64,000 nucleotides of DNA from CBDAUN01 sp965214875 (lineage in GTDB: Bacteria > Pseudomonadota > Gammaproteobacteria > Arenicellales > JAJDZL01): contig OZ243980.1 of assembly GCA_965214875.1 (NCBI GenBank), forward strand, positions 3,658,001 to 3,722,000, read 5' to 3'. A program made the position numbers and the translations under genes. The notes under the pieces are model-generated. The model saw only the letters and a program-made list of their open reading frames with translations. It did not search any database and was not told where the DNA came from. Position 1 is the first letter of the stretch. Every line of letters begins with the position of its first letter. Positions 28,075 through 35,926 of the stretch are shown here, piece by piece.

Positions 28075-28103
28075 TTGACGCGCATTGGATGCTGCGGTAT
28101 CAT
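28075..28103 (+). promoter_or_regulatory. sigma70 promoter of rpmE
   Basis: TTGACG at 28075-28080 and TATCAT at 28098-28103 with the ideal 17-nt spacer, 60 nt before the rpmE ATG. No competing start of the preceding gene lies in between. Confidence 0.7.
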
Positions 28104-28163
28104 TCGCGCTCCGCGCACTTGGGATCAGGCGCGTTTTTCTATCATCGACATGGTGTCGCAGTC

Positions 28164-28370
28164 ATGAAACAGGGCATACATCCAAAACTTACGCAAATCA
28201 CTTTCAGGTGTGCTTGCGGCAATTCGTTCACGACGCACTCGACGCTCACAGAAGACCTCTCGATTGAAATCTGCTCGGTGTGCCATCCGTTCTATACCGG
28301 CAAGCAAAAGATTATCGACACCGCAGGTCGCGTCGGACGATTCAAGGAGAAATACGGCCTGAGAGCCTAA
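28164..28370 (+). CDS. rpmE: 50S ribosomal protein L31, zinc-binding form
   Basis: A 68-residue L31 of the large subunit. It keeps the zinc ligands: the CxC of FRCACGNSF and the CxxC of EICSVCHPFYTGKQK, so it is the zinc-dependent paralogue type. The start MKQGIHPKLTQITF at 28164 is conserved; a longer frame upstream is not. It lies downstream of its own strong promoter and 102 nt upstream of prmB. Confidence 0.95.
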   Translation: MKQGIHPKLTQITFRCACGNSFTTHSTLTEDLSIEICSVCHPFYTGKQKIIDTAGRVGRFKEKYGLRA

Positions 28371-28472
28371 TGCCCGGACCGGCCCGATTCGCATTATCGA
28401 ACTGAGCCTGCTCGCCGCCAGCGACTGTCAATTGCTGCAGCGTTTTTTCGCTGGCAGCGAGCCGGCTTGCAC

Positions 28473-29375
28473 ATGACCAACGCGCCGGTCACTGTCCGCG
28501 ATTGCGTGGACGCGGCACGCCAAAGGCTTGAGCGCCACCCTCTGCACTTTGGGCATGGCTGCCAAACCGCCCATGATGAAGCGATCTGGGCAATCTTGCA
28601 TGTGGCGGGACTGATGGAATGCGATTATGCAGATGTCTGCAATCGTCCCGTCACAAAGGGCCAGTTCAAGCAGGTTGAGCGGCTGATCGATGCGAGGGTG
28701 TCGACGCGCAAGCCGCTCGCCTACCTGCTAGGCGAGGCATGGTTTGCCGGCACGTCTTTCCATATTGACGAGCGCGCCATCGTGCCGCGGTCGCACATCG
28801 GAGATCTGCTGCAAGACGGCTTCGGGCCACTGGTTCGCGAGGACTGCATTGGTGCAGTGCTTGATCTGTGCACTGGCAGCGGCTGCATCGCAGTCGCCGC
28901 GGCGCTTGCATATCCGACTGCGCAGGTTGATGCCGCAGACATCGACGAGTCGGCGCTTGAAGTCGCCAAAATCAATGTTGGGCGACACCGTGTCGGCGAT
29001 CGGGTGCATGTGATGCAGAGCGACCTGTTTTCCAATCTTGCCGGCCGCGCCTACGATCTGATTCTATGCAATCCACCCTATGTCGACAGCCGATCACTCG
29101 ATCTTCTGCCCGAAGAGTATCGACACGAGCCACGGCTGGCGCTTGAAGCTTGCAATGGCGGCACTGCAATCATCGAGAAAATTCTGTCGCAAGCGGCTAC
29201 CCACTTGACCGAAGAGGGTCATTTGGTGCTGGAAGCGGGCGAGTCGTCCGGCGCCCTCGAAGCCCGCTATCCTGAGATACCGTTCTTCTGGCTGACGACG
29301 CGGGCAGGCGAGTCGGTGGTGCTGCTGGCGAGCAAAGCTGATCTGATCGCCTACTCAGAACAATTCTGCGGATAG
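28473..29375 (+). CDS. prmB: 50S ribosomal protein L3 glutamine methyltransferase
   Basis: A 300-residue SAM-dependent N5-glutamine methyltransferase of the PrmB/HemK family. The NPPY catalytic motif is in LILCNPPYVDSRSL near residue 200, motif I in VLDLCTGSGCIAVAAAL near residue 130. The N-terminal helical domain (TVRDCVDAARQRLE ... HFGHGCQTAHDEA) and YLLGEAWFAG (PrmB type, where PrmC has GxxEFxG) favour PrmB. The ATG at 28473 is taken over a TTG two codons earlier. It follows rpmE, so both are ribosomal functions. Length is normal. Confidence 0.92.
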   Translation: MTNAPVTVRDCVDAARQRLERHPLHFGHGCQTAHDEAIWAILHVAGLMECDYADVCNRPVTKGQFKQVERLIDARVSTRKPLAYLLGEAWFAGTSFHIDERAIVPRSHIGDLLQDGFGPLVREDCIGAVLDLCTGSGCIAVAAALAYPTAQVDAADIDESALEVAKINVGRHRVGDRVHVMQSDLFSNLAGRAYDLILCNPPYVDSRSLDLLPEEYRHEPRLALEACNGGTAIIEKILSQAATHLTEEGHLVLEAGESSGALEARYPEIPFFWLTTRAGESVVLLASKADLIAYSEQFCG

Positions 29376-29394
29376 AATGCGCCTACCTGCCAAA

Positions 29395-29640
29395 CGTTCA
29401 GGATGAACAAAGCGGCGGCATTGTGATGCTCGGCGAATTGCGAGATCTTGTCAACAAGCTGCTTACGCTCCAAAGTGAGCCGGGCCAGCCAGGCGCACAC
29501 TTTCGGATAGTGGCAGGCGGCATGGTTGCCGATCACCAGATGCGTTTGCCGGCTAGGCGCGCAGGGCTTGGGCTGACTTTTCTCGTCGACGCACAGCGCC
29601 ATTGCGCAGCCCGGCGGATTCAGTTGAACTTTTCTTAGGA
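29395..29640 (-). pseudogene. IS630-family transposase remnant
   Basis: The minus-strand frame includes LNPPGCAMALCVDEKSQ, then HLVIGNHAACHYPKVCAWLA, then LTLERKQLVDKISQFAEHHN. These correspond to the DDE-domain blocks LNPPxxAlvLcVDEKSQ, LilDNyatHkHPKVkaWLA and the C-terminal helix of IS630-type transposases. About 70 residues between the first two blocks and about 30 between the last two are missing, and the catalytic D of LDNY has become G. The element is inactive. Its 3' end abuts the prmB stop. Confidence 0.65.
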
Positions 29641-29666
29641 CGCGACATATCAAACAAAAAACGCCG

Positions 29667-30093
29667 TCAATTCCATGAAACCGTCCACGGATCAATAACG
29701 CGGACTCCCGCGCCCGTGAAATGCCGCACGTTGCGTGTCAGCAAAGCAAGCCCGTGCGACCGGCAGATTGCCGCAATTTGGCAATCTGCCTCGCCGATTG
29801 GCTGGCCCGATTGGCGGCGTTCGCCCGCGATTTCCGCGTAGGCCCGGGTTGCGTAGCTGTCGAACGGGAGCATTCGCCCTCCGAAACCTTGGTCAAGCCA
29901 ACGAATCATGGCTGCTTCGAGCGCAGCTCGCCGCCTTCCAACCGGCAAAATAGCGACACCATAGCGCAACTCGGCTTCGTTGACAGCTGTGAGATGCATC
30001 TGCAATGCATTGCCCGGAAAACCAAGCCGCCGCACTAGACGCAGGATCAGGGCGCATAAGTTCAGAAACAACGTTCGTGTCTACGACGTACAT
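29667..30093 (-). pseudogene. PIN-domain toxin (FitB/VapC type), frameshifted
   Basis: The first frame from the ATG at 30093 gives MYVVDTNVVSELMRPDP, the PIN start with the first catalytic aspartate. The rest of the domain is in another frame: HLTAVNEAELRYGVAILPVG, then GEADCQIAAICRSHGLALL with the later acidic residues, ending VIDPW. The shift lies near 30010-30025, where one base appears lost, and no homopolymer is present, so it looks fixed. The toxin, an RNase in related modules, should be inactive. It follows its antitoxin by 11 nt. Confidence 0.7.
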
Positions 30094-30104
30094 GCCGAGA
30101 CCGA

Positions 30105-30356
30105 TCAGGAGAAATCCGAGGGCTCGCGCATCGGGCTACGCGGAGAAAGTTCGAGCGCCACGCCGCCAAAGGGCGCGAAACACTCACGGGTAAACCTCGC
30201 CAGGTCTCGGGGGGGGGCTGATTGCTCGCCATTGACGGCTTCGCGCAGGATCGTACGCACCACCTCCTCCATAGAGCGGCGATGCCCGGCTGCGGCGCGC
30301 GCTTGAAGACACGCCTTCACGTCGTTGCCGAGGTTTCGGATTGTTATGCTGGTCAT
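30105..30356 (-). CDS. FitA/VapB-type antitoxin
   Basis: An 83-residue protein starting MTSITIRNLGNDVKACLQAR, a ribbon-helix-helix DNA-binding domain like FitA, followed by the RSMEEVVRTILREAV helix and a toxin-binding tail. The start at 30356 has a strong GAGGAGG site. A run of nine C (coding strand; 30209-30217) encodes part of SAPPRDL, so slippage would truncate the tail. The partner toxin next to it is frameshifted. The antitoxin frame itself is intact at the present tract length. Confidence 0.75.
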   Translation of the reverse strand: MTSITIRNLGNDVKACLQARAAAGHRRSMEEVVRTILREAVNGEQSAPPRDLARFTRECFAPFGGVALELSPRSPMREPSDFS

Positions 30357-30558
30357 TGCTCTTACCTCCTCGTAGCGCGGCGGCATGCACTGTACGATTA
30401 GAGGCGCAACCAGCTTGCAGCGCTTCGGCGCTACGTCAAAAGCAGCCACAACGATGACTCTGATACCGCCAAATCGTCGGTTCCTGAAATTTACCTTGAA
30501 ATAGACGCAGACCCATGCAGGATCGGTTGCGCCGCCTGCCGGCGGCGGTAGCAGGAGT

Positions 30559-30840
30559 TTATTTTGTGGGTATTCCGACCAGGGCCAGGAACGCAAAGCC
30601 CGCGCCCAGGATGGCTATCGTTATCGCGATCTGGGCGATTCCGAATCCGACCGTCCACCGCTGGTTGTCCTTGTCGCGCCTGGCCATGTCGGTCTTCCAG
30701 TCGGCCATGTCGGTCCTCCAGTCGGCCATGTCGGCCCGGAAACGCTCGAGCGTTCCCTGCAGGTCGGATTGCAGTGTCTTCATGCGTTCCTCCAGAACGG
30801 CGATCCGTTCCGATAGCTTGTGATTAGTGGGTTCAGCCAT
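30559..30840 (-). CDS. Small coiled-coil membrane protein, family copy 1
   Basis: A 93-residue protein. It has a conserved N-terminal coiled coil (LSERIAVLEERMKTLQSDLQ, then GTLERFRADMADW), a heptad-repeat stretch with two MADWxTD units, a charged RRDKDN hinge and a C-terminal transmembrane helix (IAQIAITIAILGAGFAFLALV). It is predicted to be anchored in the inner membrane with the coil in the cytosol. It is homologous to the genes at 54212 and 54656. The TM half differs from the other two copies. The function is unknown; DUF1640-like and phage-derived small membrane proteins are possible relatives. Confidence 0.6.
   Translation of the reverse strand: MAEPTNHKLSERIAVLEERMKTLQSDLQGTLERFRADMADWRTDMADWKTDMARRDKDNQRWTVGFGIAQIAITIAILGAGFAFLALVGIPTK
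30682..30738. repeat. 21-bp tandem repeat encoding heptads
   Basis: Units start at 30682 and 30703, with a partial third at 30724. Each begins GGCCATGTCGGTC on the plus strand and encodes MADWxTD on the minus strand. They differ by one or two bases. The unit length equals seven codons, so copy-number change keeps the frame and the coiled-coil register. Confidence 0.7.
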
Positions 30841-30846
30841 GCTCCT

Positions 30847-30876
30847 ATCCTATCCCATCATTGCACGAGTTTTCAA
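30847..30876 (-). promoter_or_regulatory. promoter of coiled-coil gene copy 1
   Basis: On the minus strand, TTGAAA (30876-30871), an 18-nt spacer and TAGGAT (30852-30847), with only six nt between the -10 and the ATG at 30840. The same geometry occurs in front of both related genes at 54 kb. The transcript should start at or next to the ATG. Confidence 0.5.
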
Positions 30877-30919
30877 GTTGAATTTCCGGGACCCGGGCAG
30901 ACCTCATCAACCTGTGGCT

Positions 30920-31253
30920 GTACGGGTTCAACATATGTGAGACTGTCAGGCGGCAAGCGCGTTTGGGTCGCAGTTGTGATGATACGCCTGCATGGGTGTC
31001 ATTTGCCCGAGCGCCTGATGCGGCCAGTAGGCGTTGCAGAAGTGCTCTCACCGGGCCAGCACGGCGCGGGTCGGATCGAGACGACAGAATCTGCAGTGCG
31101 GATATTCGGTTTGCATGGCGCATTCTCCCGCCTTTCGGCTGTTGGATTTGCATCAAGCGCCATGCTAACTGAAAATACTTTCGTGCGCCCGCCCCTTCCC
31201 TTCGGACTGCGTCCTTCAGGGCGGGCGGTCCCGCATGTATCTGAACCCGGACA
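30920..31253 (-). mobile_element. Internally deleted IS481-like element, copy B
   Basis: A 334-bp unit with imperfect terminal inverted repeats: TGTACGGGTTCAACATATGT at 30920 and, on the minus strand, TGTCCGGGTTCAGATACATG from 31253. The minus strand encodes the transposase C-terminus FCNAYWPHQALGQMTP, then MQAYHHNCDPNALAA and a stop. Most of the transposase is deleted. The interior shares a block (CAAATCCAACAGCCGAAAGG...) with the copy at 9247-9721. No clear target-site duplication is visible. It sits between the coiled-coil gene and the 31441 repeat. Confidence 0.65.
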
Positions 31254-31440
31254 GACACCATGCTCGCGGCAGGCTTTCCAGATAGACGTTTTACCTCAAA
31301 GCCGCGCGAGGTTTTAAGGTAAAAAAAGTTCTTGCGCCTCGGCGCGTCCGGGATTGTCGTTGATCTTTTGCTCCAATTCCGCTTACCCGCGTTTTTTGGC
31401 TTCGGCTCGCCGAAAGAGCCGCTCAGCATCGTTGCAGCAA

Positions 31441-31513
31441 GTGCCGAGATTTCTCCGCCCCGTGAATTTCAGCAAAAAATCCAACCATAAAAATCTCTAA
31501 CGCGAATTTTAGG
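31441..31513 (+). repeat. Dispersed 73-bp repeat, copy 1
   Basis: Begins GTGCCGAGATTTCTCC and ends CGCGAATTTTAGGGC. It matches 55144-55216 at roughly four bases in five, in the same orientation. Both copies lie upstream (on the 5' side) of a coiled-coil gene. The surrounding 31254-31673 holds no gene; a hairpin with arms TTTTACCT/AGGTAAAA lies at 31289-31324. Confidence 0.5.
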
Positions 31514-31673
31514 GCCCGCTTCAACATCAACAATGAAGAACATGTTGAACAGGCTGTTTTTGTTCTTCGAGATCGTCTGATTCTTTATTTTTCGTTAGCC
31601 AAAGCAAACAGGCCGCCGGCCCTGGAAATATGCGCCTGAACACGGTCAGATTAAATCTGCCTAGCCGATGCAA

Positions 31674-31844
31674 TCATACCTCGATCATTTCAAAATCTTC
31701 CTTGACCGCTGCGCAATCGGGGCACACCCAGGTGTCGGGAACATCCTCCCAGCGCGTCCCTGGCGCGATGCCTTCTTCCGGCAGTCCGTGCTCTTCCTCA
31801 TAGAGAAACCCGCAGACAACACACATGTAGACTTTGTACTCCAT
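31674..31844 (-). CDS. Rubredoxin
   Basis: A 56-residue iron protein with the two knuckle motifs of rubredoxin: MCVVCGFLY near residue 7 and WVCPDCAAVKEDFE near residue 40, giving four cysteine ligands to one Fe. It serves as a one-electron carrier. The start MEYKVYMC at 31844 is chosen since upstream sequence in the open frame has no homology. It follows phaR by 23 nt in the same orientation. A redox partner is not evident nearby. Confidence 0.92.
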   Translation of the reverse strand: MEYKVYMCVVCGFLYEEEHGLPEEGIAPGTRWEDVPDTWVCPDCAAVKEDFEMIEV

Positions 31845-31867
31845 AGCCGATACGGTCGCAATCCGGT

Positions 31868-32335
31868 CTACTTGCCATCCTTGTCGGGCCGCAGGCCGTA
31901 CATCTTGAGCATGCTGTTTTGCATCTCGGTCCACATTTCCAGATTCTGTTTCGCGATTTCGCCAGCAGCAGAAAACCCCGCCGCATCCATAAGATCGCTG
32001 AATTGGCGCTGGTAGGTGCTTTGCTGATCGGAAAACATCTGAACTGTCCGATTCATGTAGTCGGTGAACATGCTCTGATACGCTCCGCCATAGAACCGTA
32101 TCATGTTCGCAAGAACCTCCTTGGTAAACATGGGGTGACCGCCGTTTTCCTGTTCTGAAATCACCTGCAGCAGAATCTGGCGCGTGATGTCCTCGCCCGT
32201 CGTCTCGTCATGAATCGTGATCTCAATGCCCTGCTTGACCAGCTCGCGAATATCCGACAAAGTCACATAGACGCTTTGCTGCGTATCGTAAAGGCGGCGA
32301 TTCGCATACTTTTTGATGATTCGCTCTTCGCTCAT
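31868..32335 (-). CDS. phaR: Polyhydroxyalkanoate synthesis repressor PhaR
   Basis: A 155-residue regulator of PHA granule formation. The N-terminal DNA-binding domain (RIIKKYANRRLYDTQQSVYV, TLSDIRELVKQG) is diagnostic, followed by the PHB accumulation regulatory domain (PMFTKEVLANMIRFYGGAYQ). PhaR represses phasin and pha genes, and is titrated off DNA by PHB granules. It is 12 nt downstream of phaB and close to the divergent phaE-phaC, its likely targets. No phasin gene is seen here. Confidence 0.93.
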   Translation of the reverse strand: MSEERIIKKYANRRLYDTQQSVYVTLSDIRELVKQGIEITIHDETTGEDITRQILLQVISEQENGGHPMFTKEVLANMIRFYGGAYQSMFTDYMNRTVQMFSDQQSTYQRQFSDLMDAAGFSAAGEIAKQNLEMWTEMQNSMLKMYGLRPDKDGK

Positions 32336-32347
32336 GGACTTGTTGCA

Positions 32348-33073
32348 CTAGAACATGTGCTGTCCGCCATTAATGTCGAATGTCGCGCCGGTGATAAACG
32401 ACGCATCGTCGCTGACAAGGAACAGGACCGTTCGCGCGATATCCTGCGGGGTGCCAAGCCTGCCGACCGGTATCGTGCTAATAATCTTCTGCAAGACATC
32501 TTCCGGCACCGCTCTTACCATGTCGGTGTCCACGTAGCCGGGCGCGATGGCATTAACCGTAATGCCGCTTCGCGCGCCTTCTTTGGCAAGCGCCTTAGTA
32601 AAGCCGTGCATGCCGGACTTGGCCGCCGAATAGTTGACCTGGCCGAACTGGCCCGCCCGGCCGTTTATCGAACCGATATTCACGATGCGGCCAAAACCGC
32701 CGCTGCGCATCCCGTCAATCACGCATCGGCTCATGTTGAAGCAAGAAGTCAAGTTGGTCTGAATTACTTCGTTCCAGTGTTCGGGAGACATCTTGTGCAG
32801 CGTGCCGTCTCGGGTGATTCCGGCATTGTTGACGACAATATCCACGCTGCCAAGATCCGCCGCGATCTGCTTGACGCCCGCTTCGCACTGCTGGTAGTCG
32901 CCCACATCAAAGGGATAGACCGGTATTCCGGTTCGCTTGGAAAAACCCTCGGCGCGCTCATGATTGCCGCCGTAGTTGGCTGCAACTTTTGCCCCGGAGT
33001 CTTTAAGGGCAATCGAGATCGCCTCCCCGATTCCTCGGGTGCCGCCTGTTACTATTGCTACATGCGATGACAT
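32348..33073 (-). CDS. phaB: Acetoacetyl-CoA reductase
   Basis: A 241-residue short-chain dehydrogenase reducing acetoacetyl-CoA to (R)-3-hydroxybutyryl-CoA with NADPH. The cofactor loop TGGTRGIGEAI is at residue 9, the NNAGITRDG block near 87, and the catalytic triad in GSINGRAGQFGQVNYSAAKSG near 135-155. It fits PhaB rather than FabG by context with phaR, phaE and phaC. It is divergent from phaE across 214 bp. The thiolase gene phaA is not in this window. Confidence 0.93.
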   Translation of the reverse strand: MSSHVAIVTGGTRGIGEAISIALKDSGAKVAANYGGNHERAEGFSKRTGIPVYPFDVGDYQQCEAGVKQIAADLGSVDIVVNNAGITRDGTLHKMSPEHWNEVIQTNLTSCFNMSRCVIDGMRSGGFGRIVNIGSINGRAGQFGQVNYSAAKSGMHGFTKALAKEGARSGITVNAIAPGYVDTDMVRAVPEDVLQKIISTIPVGRLGTPQDIARTVLFLVSDDASFITGATFDINGGQHMF

Positions 33074-33287
33074 GACTCACCTCCGCTAAGCATATTTCTA
33101 GATCGCGCGCCGGCAGATTGGTTTATTCTACACGCAACGGCTTAGATCATGCACCAATAACACGCACGAATGACCGGCCACAACGGCAACACGCCGAAAC
33201 CGTCGCGATTGGCCTATGCCCAACCGAACGCAACACCGCAAATATCTGAACGCAGACCCGCATACTAACATGTAATGGCCGCAAGCC

Positions 33288-34181
33288 ATGTTCAATTTCT
33301 TCAATCCTAATTTCTCCGCCCCTCAGCCTGACCCGTCGAACCCCTACGCAGAGATGATGAAGCTGTGGACAACCGGCTTGCCAAATGCCCCAAGCGCGCC
33401 GGCGATACCCGTTTTGCCGAACTTCAGCCCGAACCCGCAGTTCGTCGAACAGCTCGCCGCGTTTTACGACGCGTTTCAAAAGCAGGGCGCCAACCCGATC
33501 GGCACCGAGTCTTTCGACAATATGATGAAAGGATTGAATTTCAATCCGCTTGCTCCGCAAGCGGCGGCGAGTCCGTTCGTTTGGCCAGCGCCAATTTCTC
33601 AGCCGCCTTTTCTAAGCGGAACTCCAGCCAGTCAGTCAGCCGAGAGCCTGCCCGCTCTCGGCATTGCAAGGCAGTGGCATGAGGATTTTGCCGCCTTAAT
33701 CAAGCTGCAACAAGAAGATGCCGAATGCCGCAATCGGTTCATGAAGCTTTTTTCGAACTTTTCGGTCAATGTCGGTCAACGCGTCAGCGCTGAGCTGTCC
33801 GGCCTGCAGCTGGAAAAACTGACTTTCGACAAGCTTTGCCGGATCTGGATCGATTGCTGCGAAGACGAATATCAACTTGTTGCAAGCTCGAAAAACTACT
33901 CGTCGGCCTATGCCGCCATGCTCAACGCGTCAATGCGGCTTCGCCGGCACGCAGAGAAAATTGCCGACCAGACCGCACGCTTGCAAAACCAGCCGACACG
34001 AAGCGAGCTCGACTCGTTGCACGAGAGTCTTGCCAAAGCGAAGGACCGCGAAGCGCGGCTGCTTGAGCGCATCAGCGATCTCGAACAAAAAGTCGCCGCT
34101 CTCATGCCTGCCGTTCGCCCGAAACGCGCGTCAAAGGCGAATGAAGCGCAAAAGCCAAAACGCAGCGAACGATCCTCATGA
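33288..34181 (+). CDS. phaE: Class III PHA synthase subunit PhaE
   Basis: A 297-residue accessory subunit of the two-component class III polyester synthase. It is recognised by its place before phaC, by the N-terminal NPFNPNPYAEMMKLW-like region, the central WHEDFAALIKLQQEDAECRNRF and FDKLCRIWIDCCEDEYQLVA segments, and a C-terminal coiled coil ending in a Lys/Arg-rich tail. Its stop overlaps the phaC ATG by 4 nt. Conservation in this family is low outside the central part, but the pairing is convincing. Confidence 0.9.
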   Translation: MFNFFNPNFSAPQPDPSNPYAEMMKLWTTGLPNAPSAPAIPVLPNFSPNPQFVEQLAAFYDAFQKQGANPIGTESFDNMMKGLNFNPLAPQAAASPFVWPAPISQPPFLSGTPASQSAESLPALGIARQWHEDFAALIKLQQEDAECRNRFMKLFSNFSVNVGQRVSAELSGLQLEKLTFDKLCRIWIDCCEDEYQLVASSKNYSSAYAAMLNASMRLRRHAEKIADQTARLQNQPTRSELDSLHESLAKAKDREARLLERISDLEQKVAALMPAVRPKRASKANEAQKPKRSERSS

Positions 34182-35233
34182 CACCCGAAAATCCATTCTA
34201 CGCAGAATCAATGGATTTGTACGCCCGTCTGGTGAAAGCTTCGGGAACATCGATTGCCTATAGCGATGTCAAAGTCGGGCAAACGGCCAAAGAGTCGATT
34301 TTCAGGCAGGACAGACTCGAGCTGTTCCGCTATCGGCCCTCTGCGAACAATGCGCAAAGCGATGCCTCGCCGATACTGATCATCTATGCGCTAGTCAATC
34401 GCCCATATATCGCCGACTTGCATGAAAGCCGCTCGCTGGTCAAAGGGCTGCTTGATCAGGGCATGAGCGTATATCTCATCGACTGGGGATATCCGCAAGC
34501 CCAAGACCGCTATTTAGACCTGCCTGACTACATCGGCTACATCGACCAGTGCGTCGAAAAAGCGCGAGAGGATTCAGGCGCAAAGCACGTCAACACGCTC
34601 GGCATCTGCCAAGGCGGCACCATGAGCCTTTGCTATGCAGCGCTTAATCCGGACAAGGTGCGGAACATCGTTACGATGGTGACGCCTGTGGATTTCGCAA
34701 CGCCAGACAATCTATTGTCGCAGTGGTTCAAGGAAATCGATATCGACCTTGTCGTCGATACGGTCGGCAATGTGCCAGGCATCATGCTCAACAGCATGTT
34801 TCTGTCGCTAAAGCCGTTTAAGCTTGGCTTGGAAAAATACATCGACTTTGCGAAGATTATCGATCAGCCCGAAAAAGTCGAAAACTTTATGCGGATGGAA
34901 AAATGGATATTCGACAGCCCGGATCAGGCTGGCGCGATGTTCCGAACCTTCATCAAGGAATTCTTTCACGCCAACAAGCTGGTCAAGGGCGAGCTTGAAA
35001 TCTCAGGCCGTGCGGTCGATCTGGCATCGCTCAGCCAGCCCGTCCTGAACATATATGCCAAACAGGACCATCTGGTTCCGCCAAGCGCATCGCAAGCTTT
35101 GCGCGCCATCATCGGATCAACCGACTACACCGAAGCGGCCTACGACACTGGCCATATCGGAATCTACGTCAGCAGCAAGGCTGGCAAGGACATTCCTGTA
35201 CGGATTGCCCGATGGATTGAGCAACGCAGTTGA
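34178..35233 (+). CDS. phaC: Class III PHA synthase catalytic subunit PhaC
   Basis: A 351-residue alpha/beta hydrolase-fold polymerase that builds PHB from 3-hydroxybutyryl-CoA. The modified lipase box GICQGG carries the catalytic cysteine (about residue 146). The aspartate is in YAKQDHLVPP (about 300) and the histidine in DTGHIGIYVS (about 328). At about 350 residues it is the short form that needs PhaE. VYLIDWGYP and the FMRMEKWIFDSPDQAG stretch are typical. Translationally coupled to phaE. Confidence 0.96.
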   Translation: MTPENPFYAESMDLYARLVKASGTSIAYSDVKVGQTAKESIFRQDRLELFRYRPSANNAQSDASPILIIYALVNRPYIADLHESRSLVKGLLDQGMSVYLIDWGYPQAQDRYLDLPDYIGYIDQCVEKAREDSGAKHVNTLGICQGGTMSLCYAALNPDKVRNIVTMVTPVDFATPDNLLSQWFKEIDIDLVVDTVGNVPGIMLNSMFLSLKPFKLGLEKYIDFAKIIDQPEKVENFMRMEKWIFDSPDQAGAMFRTFIKEFFHANKLVKGELEISGRAVDLASLSQPVLNIYAKQDHLVPPSASQALRAIIGSTDYTEAAYDTGHIGIYVSSKAGKDIPVRIARWIEQRS

Positions 35234-35248
35234 ATCTGCGTCGGCTTG

Positions 35249-35890
35249 TCAGGCTTCCCTTCTGAATTTGAAGGCGACGGTCTTGATGCCCTGGTCGGCG
35301 AGCTTCGAATCGGTCGCCTTCATTCTTTTCAATTCGTCGAACGGTCCGAGGCGCACTCGGTAGAAATCTCCCCGGCCTTCAATCGAAACTTTCTGAATAA
35401 AGGACTTTTCGCCAAGCAAAGCGATTTGCGCCTTTAGCTTGTCGGCATCTTCGAAGCTTTTGAACGAACCGGCTTGCAATATGAAAGCATCCGAAGCCTT
35501 CGCGGTTTGCGCCTCAGCCTGCGTCGCAGGCTGAGGCTCAGCGGCAGGCTGTGCAGGAGTTTCGGCAGGCTGAGTGGACTGGAGCACGTACTCGTCATCA
35601 AGCAGAACATCATAGAAGTTGAATTCGAATCCGTCGCTGGACCCTATCGTTTGGACGGTCGGCTGCTCGTCTTTCGCCGGCTGCGCCTTATCAGATGATC
35701 TGCTTGCGGCATCAAGCAGGCTTTGAATTCCCGAGCCTACCTCAGTAGGACGATCTTGTATCACGCCGACATAAAGAAACATGCCAGCCGCGCCAACCAT
35801 CAAGCCGAGCACAAACGGGCCGAATCCCGAAGAGCGCTTGGGCGTGTTTTTTCCTTTGCGCTGCGGGCGCTTGGCAGGTGCTTTGGCCAT
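35249..35890 (-). CDS. SPOR-domain membrane protein (FtsN-like)
   Basis: A 213-residue single-pass inner membrane protein. A basic cytosolic N-terminus (KAPAKRPQRKGKNTPKR) precedes one helix (GPFVLGLMVGAAGMFLYVGV). A Pro/Ala/Gln-rich periplasmic linker leads to a C-terminal SPOR domain (ILQAGSFKSFEDADKLKAQI ... YRVRLGPFDELKRM). SPOR domains bind denuded septal peptidoglycan. The order argS then SPOR protein is conserved in many Gammaproteobacteria, where the SPOR gene is called ftsN. It ends 15 bp from the convergent phaC. Confidence 0.85.
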   Translation of the reverse strand: MAKAPAKRPQRKGKNTPKRSSGFGPFVLGLMVGAAGMFLYVGVIQDRPTEVGSGIQSLLDAASRSSDKAQPAKDEQPTVQTIGSSDGFEFNFYDVLLDDEYVLQSTQPAETPAQPAAEPQPATQAEAQTAKASDAFILQAGSFKSFEDADKLKAQIALLGEKSFIQKVSIEGRGDFYRVRLGPFDELKRMKATDSKLADQGIKTVAFKFRREA

Positions 35891-35926
35891 ACTCGGTCTG
35901 CTTCAGCGATTCGATTGCTTTAGCGG

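Noticed and set aside
31289..31324. Hairpin with arms TTTTACCT/AGGTAAAA as a terminator
   Set aside because: The expected U tract does not follow the stem on either strand, and no gene ends just before it.
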